Source: an uncultured Collinsella sp.
GTDB taxonomy: Bacteria; Actinomycetota; Coriobacteriia; Coriobacteriales; Coriobacteriaceae
Reading direction: 5' to 3'
DNA length: 64,000 nt
NCBI GenBank assembly: GCA_900544875.1
Contig: UQWS01000004.1
Location: 71,589 to 135,588, forward strand
Numbering within the stretch: position 1 is the first letter of the stretch; the number at the start of each line of letters is the position of its first letter. The position numbers and the translations under genes are program-made. Below the pieces are notes generated by a model, which searched no databases, was not told the origin of the DNA, and saw only the letters and a list, made by a program, of their open reading frames with translations. Shown here piece after piece: positions 23,520 to 31,033 of this stretch.

Positions 23520-24314
23520 ATGACCGAAACCGCTGCCGCTCTCGTCGAGACACGCGACACCAAGCTCGAGATCATCATGGGCCGCGAGGCACTCGATAAG
23601 CTCGCCGATGCTACGGTGTTGGTGCTCGGCTGCGGAGGCGTGGGCTCCAACTGCTGCGAGGCACTCGCCCGCGGCGGCATTGGTCATTTCGTCATTCTGG
23701 ACAAGGACATCGTCGCGCCCAGCAATATCAATCGCCAGGCTATCGCCTTTCACAGCACCATCGGCAAGCGCAAGGTCGATGTTGTGGAAGCCATGATCCA
23801 CGACATCAATCCCACCGCCACCGTTATCAAACGCACCGAATACCTGCTGAGCGACAACATCGACGAGTTCTTCGCGAGCGTTTTGGAGCAGACGGACGGC
23901 AAGCTCGACTACGTCGTCGACGCCATCGACACCATCTCGGCCAAGCTCACCATTGCCAAATATGCTCAGGACCACGACATTCGTTTGGTTAGCTCCATGG
24001 GCGGGGCCAACAAGCTCCATCCCGAGTGCCTCCGCTTTGCCGACATTTTCGATACGGTACGCGACCCCATGAGCCGCATCATGCGCAAAGAATGTAAGAA
24101 GCGCGGAATCAAGAGTCTGCACGTGCTGTTTAGCTGCGAGGAATCGGTTAAGACCCAACCCCGCGACCCGTCCAACATCCACGAGCGTACCGAGTTGGGT
24201 ACCGCTAGTTTTATGCCGCCCATCATGGGTCAGATGATTGCCGGCGAGGTTATCCGCCAGATCAGTGGACGCGGCACCGAGCGCGTACGCGCCGATGGCC
24301 AGCGCCTGGACTAG
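23520..24314 (+). CDS. tcdA: tRNA threonylcarbamoyladenosine dehydratase (TcdA/CsdL)
   Basis: A 264-residue E1-like ThiF/MoeB-fold enzyme. Motifs: VLVLGCGGVGSNCCEALARG (ATP-binding), ILDKDIVAPSNINRQAIAF with the NxNRQ of E1 proteins, YVVDAIDTISAKL, and the C-terminal TASFMPPIMGQMIAGEVIRQ. TcdA cyclises t6A37 to ct6A in tRNAs using ATP. ATG 23520 is chosen: CGGAGG lies 6 nt upstream, whereas ATG 23514 abuts it. A good -10 (TATAAT, 23470-23475) lies about 45 bp upstream. A short gap of 14 bp separates it from the TatD gene, so the two are likely cotranscribed. Confidence 0.9.
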   Translation: MTETAAALVETRDTKLEIIMGREALDKLADATVLVLGCGGVGSNCCEALARGGIGHFVILDKDIVAPSNINRQAIAFHSTIGKRKVDVVEAMIHDINPTATVIKRTEYLLSDNIDEFFASVLEQTDGKLDYVVDAIDTISAKLTIAKYAQDHDIRLVSSMGGANKLHPECLRFADIFDTVRDPMSRIMRKECKKRGIKSLHVLFSCEESVKTQPRDPSNIHERTELGTASFMPPIMGQMIAGEVIRQISGRGTERVRADGQRLD

Positions 24315-24328
24315 CAGAATGTCCTGCG

Positions 24329-25111
24329 ATGGAACCGCAATTCTTTGACACGCATTGTCATCTTGATTTGATGCTCGGCCCCGATGCTGCAGCCAGTGAG
24401 TCGGCGGCGTTGGGTCTGGGGCTCTTTGACTGCGGGGTCGACCCACGCGACTTTTCGGCCGCAAACGAACGCGCCCGTCGCCTACCAGGCATCATCGCTG
24501 GCGTTGGGCTCCACCCCTGGTGGCTCGCCGACGGCCGCTGCGGTCCTGCCGAAGTCGATCTGCTTTGCGAAGTTGCTGCCCAAGAGCGCTACATCGGCGA
24601 GGTGGGACTCGACTTTTCCGCACGCTTTGCAGGAAGCGAGCCGCTACAAATACAGGCGCTTGACCGGCTCTGCGATGCACTCGTGCAGCATCCTCTTGTC
24701 GGGCGTGTGATATCAATTCACGCCGTTCGTTCGGCAGGAGCCGTACTGGACGTCCTCGAATCGCATGGACTACTCATCCCAAACTCCGACTCCCCCGCTA
24801 TCATCTTCCACTGGTTTAGCGGTACTTCGGACGAACTCGTCCGCGCGCGTAATGCGGGCTGTTATTTTTCCGTGAACGAGCGGATGCTCGCCACCAAGCG
24901 CGGTCGCGAATACGCCCGACAGATCCCACTCGATCGTTTACTGCTCGAGACCGATGCGCCGGCGGAGGCAAACACCGAAACAAGCGCACAGTCGCTTATC
25001 AGATCGCTCACATGGACCTCAGAACGCATCACCTCACTCAAAAACCGCGACGCAGAGTGCATCGAGTCGGCAGTTTTAGCAAATGCGCACTCTGTTTTTG
25101 ACCTTCGCTAG
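24329..25111 (+). CDS. TatD-family metal-dependent hydrolase
   Basis: A 260-residue amidohydrolase-fold protein. Motifs: FFDTHCHLDLM (metal His pair, 5-15), GVGLHPWW (residue ~59), YIGEVGLDFSARF (Glu ligand), SIHAVRSAG, IIFHWFSGT and LLLETDAPAE (Asp ligand). TatD proteins are 3'-5' DNases/RNases linked to DNA repair; YcfH/YabD relatives are poorly defined and this one could belong to either. Follows tcdA by 14 bp. Only 6 bp after its stop a MITE-like element begins. Confidence 0.85.
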   Translation: MEPQFFDTHCHLDLMLGPDAAASESAALGLGLFDCGVDPRDFSAANERARRLPGIIAGVGLHPWWLADGRCGPAEVDLLCEVAAQERYIGEVGLDFSARFAGSEPLQIQALDRLCDALVQHPLVGRVISIHAVRSAGAVLDVLESHGLLIPNSDSPAIIFHWFSGTSDELVRARNAGCYFSVNERMLATKRGREYARQIPLDRLLLETDAPAEANTETSAQSLIRSLTWTSERITSLKNRDAECIESAVLANAHSVFDLR

Positions 25112-25117
25112 CCCCGG

Positions 25118-25345
25118 TGGGCAAAAAATGCCAAATATGAGTACTGTTGCAAATCCAGTCACATTATTTTACGGCAAAATAGTGCCTTGATAATGTACAG
25201 CTATCCATTATCAAGGCACTTTAAGGTGGTTAAAGTCATTTTTAGCAGGTTTTAATCACTCGCAGACACCCAACTAGGCCCTCAATAGCTTAATTTCGCT
25301 GTTACTAAATTAGTGACAGTACTCATATTTAGCATTTTTTGTCCA
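25118..25345. mobile_element. 228-bp AT-rich MITE-like element with 30-bp terminal inverted repeats
   Basis: The ends (25118-25147 and 25316-25345) are 30-bp inverted repeats with two mismatches; the inner 20 bases of the left end read AATGCCAAATATGAGTACTG. Inside lies a perfect 15-bp hairpin, AGTGCCTTGATAATG at 25181-25195 against CATTATCAAGGCACT at 25206-25220. No ORF fits. The element is much AT-richer than its surroundings and sits between convergent gene ends. No clear target duplication is seen. Long terminal repeats, no coding capacity and foreign base composition fit a MITE. Confidence 0.75.
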
Positions 25346-25348
25346 TGG

Positions 25349-25383
25349 AGTCCCGGGGGGCGACAATTCGACTCCCCGGGACT
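25349..25383. terminator. GC-rich hairpin after the pfkB-family gene
   Basis: AGTCCCGGGG (25349-25358) and CCCCGGGACT (25374-25383) form a perfect 10-bp stem 6 bp beyond the kinase stop. No adjacent T-run on the minus strand because the MITE-like element follows; perhaps an original terminator whose tail was displaced by the insertion. Confidence 0.5.
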
Positions 25384-25389
25384 GCTCAC

Positions 25390-26253
25390 CTATTCGGAAA
25401 TCGGCACTCCATGGCCCCAGGAGCCTTCCATGCCGCATACGGTCGAAGCAAACCCCGCCGCAAAGTCGAGTGCACGCTCGATGGCCTCGGCACCATCCTC
25501 GCCACGCTTGACGGAATCGAGATAACACATCAGGAACGAAGTCAGGAATGAGTCGCCCGCACCCATGGTGTCCTTCATATCCGTTACCGGCTTAGCCAGT
25601 TGGCGGTAATAACGATCGCCATCATAGGCAATGCAGCCCTCAGCGCCAGCCGTTGCCGATACGAAACGCGGACCTAGGCTCCTCACCCATGCCAGACGCT
25701 CGCGAATCTCATCCTCATTCGCGGCGTCTGCCGCGCTAAAGAACGCGAAGTCAACGTAGGGAGCAATCTGCTCGTAGTACTCGTCGGTCGAATCGTCCGA
25801 GAAGTCAAACGAAACCGTGATGCCCGCGGCCTTCAACTTGGGAAGTTCACGCTCGGTAAAGCAATAGTTGCCCGAGTGGACTACGTCGAACTGCTTCACG
25901 TACGCAAGGTCAAAGCGATCGAGCACATAGCGCGCATCACCACGGATGCCGCCCTCATTGGAGCCAAGGAAAACACGGTCGCCGTTAACGACGGTCACGC
26001 GTGCCGCACCGTTCTCGCCGATGAGCTGCTTGCACTTGGCAAGCTCAACGTCCTCATCCTCAAGACTCGCAATCACATGCTCAGCAGCAGCGTCATTACC
26101 AAAGATGCCCATATACGCGGAGCGCGCGGCGCCGCACTTCTTGGCATACACGGCAAAGTTCACCGCATTGCCACCCGGATACATTGTGTGGATATGCTCG
26201 TAGCAGTCGACGACGTTGTCGCCAAACCCCAGTGCGCTCACGTTAAATGCCAT
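25390..26253 (-). CDS. PfkB-family sugar kinase, fructoselysine 6-kinase (FrlD)-like
   Basis: A 287-residue ribokinase-fold enzyme. The N-terminal FGDNVVDCYEHIHTMYPGGN with AVNFAVYAKKCGA is characteristic of FrlD-type kinases, and the catalytic signature DTMGAGDSFLTSFLMC with its Asp base is intact near residue 225. FrlD phosphorylates fructoselysine, an Amadori product, on the 6 position. No fructoselysine deglycase or transporter lies nearby, so substrate remains uncertain. Start ATG 26253. It is followed, on the same strand and upstream, by HAD phosphatases. Confidence 0.8.
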   Translation of the reverse strand: MAFNVSALGFGDNVVDCYEHIHTMYPGGNAVNFAVYAKKCGAARSAYMGIFGNDAAAEHVIASLEDEDVELAKCKQLIGENGAARVTVVNGDRVFLGSNEGGIRGDARYVLDRFDLAYVKQFDVVHSGNYCFTERELPKLKAAGITVSFDFSDDSTDEYYEQIAPYVDFAFFSAADAANEDEIRERLAWVRSLGPRFVSATAGAEGCIAYDGDRYYRQLAKPVTDMKDTMGAGDSFLTSFLMCYLDSVKRGEDGAEAIERALDFAAGFASTVCGMEGSWGHGVPISE

Positions 26254-26315
26254 GACGCCGCCCCTCTCTCTTATGCCAACGGAACCACTGTTGTGACAGC
26301 AGTACCGCCCAGAAT

Positions 26316-26975
26316 CTACGCGAGTTCCAGCAGCTCCGGCAGCTGGTCGATAATCTTGTCCGCGGCATCCTGGCTAAAGCCAAAGCGTTCCTCGCGCTTG
26401 GCAATGACCGTCAGGCCGGCTCGCTTACCCGCGGTAATGCCCGGAACGGAATCCTCAACGCAGCAGCAACGATTCGCGGGCAGCCCCAGCAGGTCCAGCG
26501 CATGCAGGTAGATGTCGGGCTCGGGTTTGCTCTCCTTAAACTGCTCGCCGCTCACCACATACTCAAAGGCATCAGACAGCCCGCATGCGTTGAGCACTTC
26601 CTCGATGCTAACCATGGGAGACGAGCTGGCAAGCGCCACGCGAACGCCACGGCGCGGCAGCTCTCGAATCGTATCCACGGCGCCTGGGTTAATCAAAGCC
26701 TGATAGTCACGCGGACGCTTATGCGCCCACTCGTCCCAACGGGCCAACGCCTCCTCGCCAGTGAAGTGTCCCTTACCGGCGCGCTCAAACCAATCGACCA
26801 GCATATGCAGGAAGAACTGATGCGAGGTACCGACCTGCCCATTCAACTCCTCTTGAGTCAGATTAAGTCCAAGCTCCTTGGCAAACGCGGCAGTCTCGCC
26901 CAAGTAGTAATACTCGGTATCGACAATGACGCCGTCCATGTCAAAGATAACGGCGTCGAACGGAAATGCGGACAC
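26316..26975 (-). CDS. HAD-superfamily phosphatase, beta-phosphoglucomutase-like
   Basis: A 219-residue HAD subfamily IA protein. Motif I FDMDGVIVDTEYYYL (nucleophile Asp and acid Asp), motif II ALASSSPMV, motif III KESKPEPDIYL, motif IV CCVEDSVPGITAGKRAG are all present, with a helical cap between I and II. Such enzymes hydrolyse sugar phosphates or isomerise beta-glucose 1-phosphate; a strict mutase cannot be claimed. GTG 26975 (GGGAGG upstream) is preferred to the frame start at 27023, because a terminator lies between them. Confidence 0.83.
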   Translation of the reverse strand: MSAFPFDAVIFDMDGVIVDTEYYYLGETAAFAKELGLNLTQEELNGQVGTSHQFFLHMLVDWFERAGKGHFTGEEALARWDEWAHKRPRDYQALINPGAVDTIRELPRRGVRVALASSSPMVSIEEVLNACGLSDAFEYVVSGEQFKESKPEPDIYLHALDLLGLPANRCCCVEDSVPGITAGKRAGLTVIAKREERFGFSQDAADKIIDQLPELLELA

Positions 26976-26988
26976 GGCACCCTCCCTA

Positions 26989-27018
26989 ACAAAAGGACGC
27001 CCGCAAGCAGGCGCCCGA
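26989..27018 (-). terminator. terminator of the Cof-type HAD gene
   Basis: On the minus strand GGGCGCC and GGGCGTCC pair around TGCTTGC and are followed by TTTTG. It lies 22 bp past the stop of the upstream phosphatase. Confidence 0.7.
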
Positions 27019-27039
27019 GCCATGCATTAATCGGCGATT

Positions 27040-27882
27040 CTAACCCAGCAGCTTATCCAGCGCCACCGCAATGCCATCTTCGTTGTTATCGGCGGTCACC
27101 ATCTGGGCTACAGCCTTAACCTCTTCGACGGCGTTACCCATGGCAACACCGGTGCCGGCCCACTCAATCATGGACTTGTCGTTCTGGCCGTCGCCAAACG
27201 ATACGACCTCACTGGCATCGATGCCGAGCTTGGGCAGGGCACCCTCGAGTGCGCGGGCCTTGTCGATACCGGGCGCCGTGTACTCAAAGTACCAGTCGGC
27301 CGTAAACATGCCCGAAAGCGTCTGCTTAAAGGGCGCATACATCTCCTCGTAATGCGCCTGCAGGTAGGCCGGATCGCCCGCCGTCAGCAGCTTGTCCACG
27401 GGATAAGCATCAGCGACCTCATGCAGGCTCTCCACCTCGCGAATCTTAAGATCGCACGCATCGCGCTCGTATTTGACGATGTTTTTCTGCGAGCCGTCAG
27501 GCAGCGTGATCATGCAGTGGTACGAATCCACGACATGCAAATCGCGACCGAGCGAAATCATAGGGATCACGTCAAAATTACGCAGGTGATCAATCAGACG
27601 GTGCAGCTCGTCAGCCGGCATAGCCTGGTCAAAAAGGACCTCATCGGTCTGAGCGTCGACCACATGCGCGCCATTAAAGGCAACCAGCAGACCGTCATGG
27701 TTTTGAAGGTCGAGCTCCTGCGCCAAGGCGTGCAGTCCCCATGCGGGACGGCCCGAAGCCAAGATGAGCTTAATGCCCGACTCCTGCGCCGCGAGCAGCT
27801 TCTCGCGCGTACGCGGGCTAATCACTTTCTGATCGTTGGTGAGCGTACCGTCGATATCCATCGCGATGGCTTTGATTGCCAT
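27040..27882 (-). CDS. Cof-type HAD phosphatase (YidA/Cof group)
   Basis: A 280-residue HAD subfamily IIB protein: motif I AMDIDGTLTND, motif II LILASGRPAWGLHAL, the C2 cap in the middle (VVDSYHCMITLPDGSQKNIV), and motif III/IV EVVSFGDGQNDKSMIEWAGT followed by GVAMGNAVEEVKAVA. It probably dephosphorylates sugar phosphates or other small metabolites. ATG 27882 has AGGGAGG upstream; the frame is open to 27933 but lacks family sequence. Single gene with its own terminator. Confidence 0.87.
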   Translation of the reverse strand: MAIKAIAMDIDGTLTNDQKVISPRTREKLLAAQESGIKLILASGRPAWGLHALAQELDLQNHDGLLVAFNGAHVVDAQTDEVLFDQAMPADELHRLIDHLRNFDVIPMISLGRDLHVVDSYHCMITLPDGSQKNIVKYERDACDLKIREVESLHEVADAYPVDKLLTAGDPAYLQAHYEEMYAPFKQTLSGMFTADWYFEYTAPGIDKARALEGALPKLGIDASEVVSFGDGQNDKSMIEWAGTGVAMGNAVEEVKAVAQMVTADNNEDGIAVALDKLLG

Positions 27883-28031
27883 ATATGCCTCCCTGTCATT
27901 GAACAACCTTGTCTGAGCCATCATACAGAACACCCATCGCGACTCCGTTTACAACGGGCAAAAAGTCATATTGTCTCGAACATGAACGGCGTGTGGTCGT
28001 GAAGCTTTATCGCTCAGGTCAAATACGTCTG

Positions 28032-28706
28032 CTAGCGACGCTCATCCGTCGGTGCGCCCTCGACGATCGCGATGCCCGCCGATGCGCCTAACGCGCTGGC
28101 GCCGGCCTCGATGAATGCGCAAGCCTCTTCGTAATTATGGATACCGCCCGCCGCCTTGATTGCCACGGCATCGCCGAGCACCTCGTGCATCAGCCGCACG
28201 TCCTCGAGCTTAGCACCGCCAAAGCTTCTGCCGGTCGATGTCTTAAGGAATCCCGGCTTGGCCTCCAGCGCGATCTCGCATACACGGCGCTTGGCGGCGT
28301 CGTCGCCGTCCAGCTTGCACATCTCGACGATTACCTTGTCAGTGATGCCATGCGCGCGACAAAAATCAGCAATGGTAGTCATCTCGCGCTCGATGGCATC
28401 AAAATCGCGGTTCTCGATCGACCCCTGATTCAAAACGTAGTCAATCTCGGTAAAGCCACACGCAGCGTATTCCTCAAACCTCGCAAGCTTCTCCTCAAGC
28501 GTCATAGTGCCCTGGGGAAAGTCGATGGCGCCGGCAAGGATGATGTCAGAGCCCTCGAGCATGGCGCGGCCCGTCTCGTACTCCTGAAGGTTCGCAAATA
28601 CGCAGCGAAAGTTGTACTTTAACGCCTTCTCGACATACTGCTCAAACGTGTCCTCGGGGGCATCGATATAGTCGATGTATTTATTGATGGGTTTGGCAAG
28701 TGTCAT
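28032..28706 (-). CDS. deoC: deoxyribose-phosphate aldolase
   Basis: A 224-residue class I aldolase. Signature motifs: YIDYI near the N-terminus, EIDYVLNQG, VIVEMCKLDGDD (proton-relay region), GFLKTSTGRS with the Schiff-base lysine, and AIKAAGGIHNYEEA with the second catalytic lysine. It cleaves 2-deoxyribose 5-phosphate into glyceraldehyde 3-phosphate and acetaldehyde in deoxynucleoside catabolism. ATG 28706 follows AAGGAGG by 7 nt. The leader contains a CGTGGTTT/AAACCACG hairpin at about 28741-28764. Confidence 0.93.
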   Translation of the reverse strand: MTLAKPINKYIDYIDAPEDTFEQYVEKALKYNFRCVFANLQEYETGRAMLEGSDIILAGAIDFPQGTMTLEEKLARFEEYAACGFTEIDYVLNQGSIENRDFDAIEREMTTIADFCRAHGITDKVIVEMCKLDGDDAAKRRVCEIALEAKPGFLKTSTGRSFGGAKLEDVRLMHEVLGDAVAIKAAGGIHNYEEACAFIEAGASALGASAGIAIVEGAPTDERR

Positions 28707-29461
28707 GCTGGGCCTCCTTGTTCAGGACTGACAACCGATTCGTGGTTTCACGCGAAAAACCACGTTCAATGTACGCCCGACATACAAGGACAGCGTCCGC
28801 ATTCCGACAAGTGGTATGAAATTAGCTGTAAACGTATATTTACAGACAGCGAATGGCACCGCACGCGGAAGCCGACAGCAAGACATCCCCCCTCAATACA
28901 CCCTCATGCCCCTTTACTGTTTGCGACCAGAAATGATGAGCTGCACAACGCCGTTAGCGGTCGAATTCGACCTCTGACGACGTCACGCGACTCATCGTAT
29001 CCGACCGACAACAGAAAAGGGGCACGTTCGCACAGCGCGCGTATGACGGTTGCAAAACCACCCCATTTGAAACAAAGGCAAAAAAGTACTTGCAAAGACG
29101 CGTTCCGACATATAAGTTGATAAAAGATCGCTGTTGCGGTTTTAAGTAGATCGAGCATATTCAGTTTCAGTTTTCAGCGTGTAAGAGAAAGAAGATCGGC
29201 AAAGTACAACCCCAAACGCAATGACAACTTAATGAGGTAACTGCCACATGTGAGGCGCCCAGGGCATTGCTGTCTCGATTTTGAGCACGATGCCTTCCGC
29301 CCTGCATGGGCCGTTCCATCCCGCCCCTGCAGCAACTGCCTCACGGGCTCATTGAAAACCGCATAGCACCCCAACATCAGCACATCACCCACGGCAAGCA
29401 CATCACTCACGACAACCAACACATCAACAAACAGCACGAACATCAACCGATTGGAGAAGCT
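28707..29461. other. 755-bp non-coding gap with a candidate promoter and leader hairpin
   Basis: No convincing gene is seen. An 84-codon frame on the minus strand (28904-29158) has a cysteine- and arginine-heavy composition without a supporting ribosome-binding site. A possible plus-strand promoter is CTTGCA/TATAAG at about 29092-29119, preceded by an A-run. Further on, GGCATTGCT pairs with AGCA(CG)ATGCC (about 29262-29294), a leader hairpin. Just before the next gene an imperfect repetitive stretch of ACATCAC-like units (29380-29450) occurs. Long leader suggests post-transcriptional control or an undetected RNA. Confidence 0.4.
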
Positions 29462-30352
29462 ATGACAAACCACCACGCTGAAGACGGCGATAAGAAAAGC
29501 ATTCTGGATGCCCGCATTGAGCGAGCATATGCAAACGAATATGACGCCGCCTTTGCCGCCGCGACCATCAAGAACTACGCGTCGCTACCGCTCGCGACGA
29601 TCTTGGCCGACCACCCTCAACTGCTGAAGCGCTGCACAAAGATCATGGGCGACCCCGACATTCGCAAGCTGACAGACCCCTATGCCCCAAAACGCGGTAA
29701 CGATTCGCACGTTCTTACCGTAGGCTGCCTAGCCCATATGCTTACGGCGCTCGACACGAAACTCAAGCTCGAATGGGAACCCGACGAGCGTCATGAACTC
29801 GAAAGCAAGCGGAACACCCTGCGCACCGCACTGTTTCTTCCGTTGGACGGCCTCAAGCGCTGCAACGTCGAGCTCAATACACAGGCGCGGCAAAAGCCCG
29901 GGACCACGGGGCAGAAAACTCCAAGACCCCATGCGGCCATCGTCGACCGCAACCGATATAACCGCATGACCGCGCACTTTTCCGCCGAGGGAGCAGCCAT
30001 AAGGACACTAATCGACCTGCTGTGCCTCCTGAGCGTCAACGAGCTATTTGAGGGCTATCTCGCCCTTGTTCCCGCGACGGCACCCAAGTCGGTAGCAAAG
30101 ATCATCGAGACCTGCAGACGCCAGTTTGAGCGCCATCGCAATGGCAGCGAGATGAACGCCAGCATCGCGCAGTACTACACGGCCCATTACAAAAAAGACG
30201 GATGTGCCCCTGTCGAGCATCAGCTGCGGCTCGCCTATACCACGCCCGTCGCAACGCTCCATCGCTTTGGAGCCCTTGGCGCTTGCGAGCCGCACGGACA
30301 GGCAGCCCGCCCCACAACCGAGCTCGATCTCAGGCTCGGACGAACCCTGTAG
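29462..30352 (+). CDS. hypothetical protein, first gene of the ClpP/VirD4 cassette
   Basis: A 296-residue soluble protein of no recognised family. It begins MTNHHAEDGDKKSILDARIE and is mostly helical, with a basic central region (about 150-190) and a Pro/Gly-rich C-terminal tail. The segment LHRFGALGACEPHG near the end and AAIRTLIDLLCLLSVNELFE (about 180-199) are the most hydrophobic parts; no membrane helix is clear. ATG 29462 follows GGAGA; the frame is open from 29306, but that portion is histidine repeat-like and unlikely to be coding. It is 63 bp upstream of the ClpP-like gene. Confidence 0.7.
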   Translation: MTNHHAEDGDKKSILDARIERAYANEYDAAFAAATIKNYASLPLATILADHPQLLKRCTKIMGDPDIRKLTDPYAPKRGNDSHVLTVGCLAHMLTALDTKLKLEWEPDERHELESKRNTLRTALFLPLDGLKRCNVELNTQARQKPGTTGQKTPRPHAAIVDRNRYNRMTAHFSAEGAAIRTLIDLLCLLSVNELFEGYLALVPATAPKSVAKIIETCRRQFERHRNGSEMNASIAQYYTAHYKKDGCAPVEHQLRLAYTTPVATLHRFGALGACEPHGQAARPTTELDLRLGRTL

Positions 30353-30415
30353 CCCACCAGCCCCTGCGCGGGCTATAACCCTATTCCACAACACAACCAA
30401 CAGAAAGGAGTCCCC

Positions 30416-31033
30416 ATGGACACCAATCATTCCCCCATCATCAGCCCCCTCACCATGCGTGAATCCGCCCGAGGTATCACGCTCACCAGCATTTACGATG
30501 AGATGCTCGCCCGTCGCGAGCTCTCCGTCATGGGAAACATCGAAACCCCGATGGCCCACGACCTATGCCAGCAGATCCGCCTGCTCGATGCCACCGACCC
30601 CAGCCGCCCCATCACCATATTTGTCGCCAGCGCCGGCGGAAGCGTGCGATCGGGTCTTGCGATCTATGACGCTATGCGCCTCGCATCGTGCCCCATCCGC
30701 ACCGTCTGCCTGGAATTCGCCGCGTCCATGGGCGCCGTGATCTTTATGGGCGGCGACGATCGCCGTATGGCGCCCCATGCAGAGCTCATGATTCACGACC
30801 CGCTGATCCCCCAGGGGGCAGGCGGCTCGGCACTTGCGCTGCAGGAAACCAGCCGGCGTCTCATGCAGACCCGCAAGACCCTCACGCAAATCCTCTCGGA
30901 CCGCAGCGGCCTCACGCCCAAGCGCATCCAGTCCCTCACTGCAAAAGACACCTACCTTTCGGCCGAGCGCGCCGTCGAGCTCGGCTTTGCCCACGAAATC
31001 CTCTCGACCACCAAGGAGGTCGCCCATGTCTAA
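30416..31033 (+). CDS. ClpP-like serine protease (orphan)
   Basis: A 205-residue ClpP/crotonase-fold protease. TIFVASAGGSVRSGLAIYDA is the GG-turn region, FAASMGAVIFMGGDDRRMAP holds the nucleophile Ser, HAELMIHDPLIPQG the catalytic His, and YLSAERAVELGFAHEI the C-terminal helix that normally follows the acid residue. The set is complete except that the Asp of the usual fmsaxEAxxyGLiD motif is not clearly placed. It differs from housekeeping ClpP in the long lead (30 residues) and lacks nearby clpX. It overlaps the VirD4-like gene by 8 bp and has AAAGGAG 6-7 nt before ATG 30416. It may process or degrade a partner of that ATPase. Confidence 0.85.
   Translation: MDTNHSPIISPLTMRESARGITLTSIYDEMLARRELSVMGNIETPMAHDLCQQIRLLDATDPSRPITIFVASAGGSVRSGLAIYDAMRLASCPIRTVCLEFAASMGAVIFMGGDDRRMAPHAELMIHDPLIPQGAGGSALALQETSRRLMQTRKTLTQILSDRSGLTPKRIQSLTAKDTYLSAERAVELGFAHEILSTTKEVAHV

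Noticed and set aside
28904..29158. 84-codon minus-strand frame in the gap before the ClpP cassette
   Set aside because: Odd composition (many Cys, Arg, Phe), no good ribosome-binding site, no domain; treated as non-coding.
29306..29461. N-terminal extension of the 296-residue protein
   Set aside because: The extension consists of His/Gln/Thr-rich repeat-like sequence and lacks a ribosome-binding site at its start; ATG 29462 is better.
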